7,766 nucleotides of DNA from an uncultured Candidatus Nemicrothrix sp. (lineage in GTDB: Bacteria > Actinomycetota > Acidimicrobiia > Acidimicrobiales > Acidimicrobilacustridaceae): positions 1 to 7,766 of the forward strand of contig CAIKHC010000077.1 of NCBI GenBank assembly GCA_903827085.1. Direction: 5' to 3'. The first letter of the stretch is position 1, and each line of letters opens with the position of its first letter. Shown here in pieces: positions 6,608 through 7,766 of this stretch. The notes beneath the pieces were generated by a model, which was not told where the DNA came from, made no database searches, and worked only from the letters and a program-made list of their open reading frames with translations. A program made the translations under genes and the position numbers.

Positions 6608-7114
6608 GTGGCCTCCTCGGCGAGCGACTCCGCCGTCGATCCGGTTGAGCAGCTACTCAACCTCTTTCTTTACGCGCCTATCGGACTCCTTTCGAAGGGA
6701 TCCGAAGCTCTTCCTGATCTGGTCCAACGTGGACGCACGCAATCTTCCAACGCTCGGGTTATCGGTCAGTTCGCGTTGAGTGCGACCAATACAAAGGCGC
6801 GTCAATCTCTCTCCGATGCAGAAGCGCACCTCCAAGCATTTCTCAGGATCGTCACGGAGTCGTCTCGTCCCTCTCCGGCAAAAACTGAATCAAAGGCTGC
6901 ATCGAGTACACCCAAAAAGAGGGCAACCCCGAAAGCACCTGTCAATAGCGGCGTCGACGATCTCATTGAGAACTACGACAACCTCACCGCCGCACAGATC
7001 CTTCCGTTACTTGCACCTTTGGTCGCAAAACAGTTGGACCGCGTCGAGTCCTACGAACAATCTCAGCGTGCACGCAAGACCGTTTTGAATCGTCTTCGTC
7101 AGTTGCGGAGCTAG
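6608..7114 (+). CDS. Small actinobacterial helical protein with Lys-rich linker, function unknown
   Basis: A 168-residue protein from GTG 6608, one base after the previous stop, so likely co-translated; there is no clear Shine-Dalgarno. The N-terminal part (11-85) is amphipathic helix, beginning DPVEQLLNLFLYAPIGLL, with a short hydrophobic stretch (16-28) too brief for a sure membrane span. A Ser/Lys/Ala/Pro linker at 85-111 includes TPKKRATPKAP. The C-terminal part (116-167) reads VDDLIENYDNLTAAQILP, then LVAKQLDRVESYEQSQRARKTVLNRLRQL. This matches a motif that recurs at the C-terminus of many actinobacterial proteins: YDxLxxxQilxxLxxLxxxxLxxVxxYExxxRxRxTVLxRixQL. I recall it being catalogued as a Pfam DUF, but the number is unverified. 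Its function is unknown; pairing with the preceding charged protein suggests a shared job. Confidence 0.75.
   Translation: MASSASDSAVDPVEQLLNLFLYAPIGLLSKGSEALPDLVQRGRTQSSNARVIGQFALSATNTKARQSLSDAEAHLQAFLRIVTESSRPSPAKTESKAASSTPKKRATPKAPVNSGVDDLIENYDNLTAAQILPLLAPLVAKQLDRVESYEQSQRARKTVLNRLRQLRS
7106..7110 (+). promoter_or_regulatory. Ribosome binding site of the GNAT gene
   Basis: CGGAG lies 6 bases before ATG 7117, inside the last codons of the preceding gene. It supports this ATG as the start and suggests cotranscription. Confidence 0.55.
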
Positions 7115-7116
7115 CA

Positions 7117-7584
7117 ATGTTGGCCATCGCTCGCCCCGCAGGTGATGGCGATGTTCAGGATCTTGCTCAGCTACTCGCCGAGGCAGGAGCAGAGATGTCT
7201 TCACAGCGTGGGGGAGCCGCGCTCTTGGCCTCCCACGAGCGTGCATCATCGGCGGTCGACGCAGTGCTCTCTGCCCTTAACGATGTCGACACCATGGTCT
7301 GGTGCGGCGTTTGGGAAGGTGCAGTCGTCGGATACTCGATCGCCCGTATCTCACACGAAGCTGACACAGCGATTGTCACCATTACCGACCTCTACACAAC
7401 ACCTGAGGCCCGGGACGTCGGCATCGGCGAAGTGCTGCTCGAAACAGCGATCGCTTGGGCAATTGGCATCGATGCAGTAGCCATCGATGCTCATGCGCTA
7501 CCAGGAGCGCGTGAGTCGAAGAATCTTTTTGAGCGCCTCGGGCTCACTGCACGTCTCATCACTGTGCGTCGAGATTTGCGATGA
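7117..7584 (+). CDS. GNAT family N-acetyltransferase
   Basis: A 155-residue single-domain acetyltransferase expected to move an acetyl group from acetyl-CoA to an amine; the substrate is unknown. Motif A is clear: ITDLYTTPEARDVGIGEVLLETAIAWA (89-115), with R99-D-V-G102-I-G104 as the pyrophosphate-binding loop after a beta-strand. Preceding strands VWCGVWEGAVVGYSIARI (61-78) and the late motif B region DAHALPGARESKNLFERLGLTARLITVRR (124-152), with the usual asparagine and aromatic before the last strand, complete the fold. It starts at ATG 7117, two bases after the previous stop, with CGGAG upstream. The last gene of the plus-strand cluster, it ends 15 bases from the convergent hydratase gene. 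It could acetylate a small molecule or the Lys-rich protein next door, but the position alone is weak evidence. Confidence 0.9.
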   Translation: MLAIARPAGDGDVQDLAQLLAEAGAEMSSQRGGAALLASHERASSAVDAVLSALNDVDTMVWCGVWEGAVVGYSIARISHEADTAIVTITDLYTTPEARDVGIGEVLLETAIAWAIGIDAVAIDAHALPGARESKNLFERLGLTARLITVRRDLR

Positions 7585-7599
7585 CGCAGCGCTAACGAT

Positions 7600-7766
7600 T
7601 CAGCGGCCCTTCCACTGCGGAGCACGCTTTTCGATGAACGCAGTGAGGCCTTCGGTGGTGTCCTCTGATGAGAGCACTCGACCAAATGCTGCGGCGGTGT
7701 TTTTGTTGATGGTGACGAGCAGGTCCTCTGACGAACTGTCCTGGTTCCCCGCCGGCTCCCCCGGCT
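7600..7766 (-). CDS. Enoyl-CoA hydratase/isomerase family protein, C-terminal fragment
   Basis: The minus strand reads open from the window edge to a TGA at 7602-7600, giving the last 54 residues of a protein. The end, AAAFGRVLSSEDTTEGLTAFIEKRAPQWKGR, is the typical C-terminus of crotonase-fold enoyl-CoA hydratases. In these, a helix with FGxxxxSED is followed by EGxxAFxEKRxPxWxGR. Such enzymes hydrate 2-enoyl-CoA in fatty-acid beta-oxidation or related acyl-CoA routes. The oxyanion-hole and catalytic Glu regions lie outside the window. The segment before it (PGEPAGNQDSSSEDLLVTINKN) is less typical and may belong to a subfamily. It is convergent with the GNAT gene. Confidence 0.85.
   Translation of the reverse strand, partial: PGEPAGNQDSSSEDLLVTINKNTAAAFGRVLSSEDTTEGLTAFIEKRAPQWKGR

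Noticed and set aside
7585..7599. Bidirectional terminator between the convergent GNAT and hydratase genes
   Set aside because: The 15-base gap contains only a short AGCGCT palindrome and no stem of useful length.

Overview
The window looks like a chromosomal segment of an actinobacterium, most likely an Acidimicrobiia-type lineage (inference). The reasons are a HelY-type Ski2/Mtr4 helicase, a DUF4193-type Cys-rich protein, a small protein ending in a C-terminal helical motif common in Actinobacteria, moderately high GC, GTG starts and tight gene packing. No tRNA, rRNA, CRISPR array, insertion sequence or phage gene is visible, and no gene-free stretch reaches 300 bases. The largest gap is about 128 bases.

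Positions 1-5743 form a plus-strand, operon-like run. It opens with the C-terminal 750 residues of the helicase HelY; motifs I and II lie upstream of the window. An ATGA overlap leads to a 202-residue protein that resembles the C-terminal beta-sandwich of the diacylglycerol kinase/YegS family but has no catalytic GGDGT loop. Next is a complete M20D peptidase/amidohydrolase of the PM20D2/AbgB type. Last is a roughly 535-residue protein built from two ThyX-like halves, whose ThyX signature motifs are eroded in complementary ways.

Positions 5744-5871 are a leader containing a perfect 7-bp GC-rich hairpin followed by a good Shine-Dalgarno sequence. A second plus-strand cluster follows. It holds a 244-residue protein with a very acidic N-terminus, a DUF4193-like four-cysteine core and a histone-H1-like Lys/Ala/Pro tail. 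It is followed by a 168-residue helical protein with its own Lys/Ala/Pro linker, and then a GNAT acetyltransferase.

The window closes with the C-terminus of a minus-strand enoyl-CoA hydratase/isomerase family protein, convergent with the GNAT gene and 15 bases from it.

The genes do not form one recognisable pathway. The first cluster combines RNA metabolism (HelY), a lipid-kinase-like remnant, a peptidase and a flavin/nucleotide-fold protein. The second may concern nucleoid or RNA-associated functions, but that rests on composition only. The two most unusual items are the tandem degenerate ThyX protein and the acidic/Cys4/H1-like protein.
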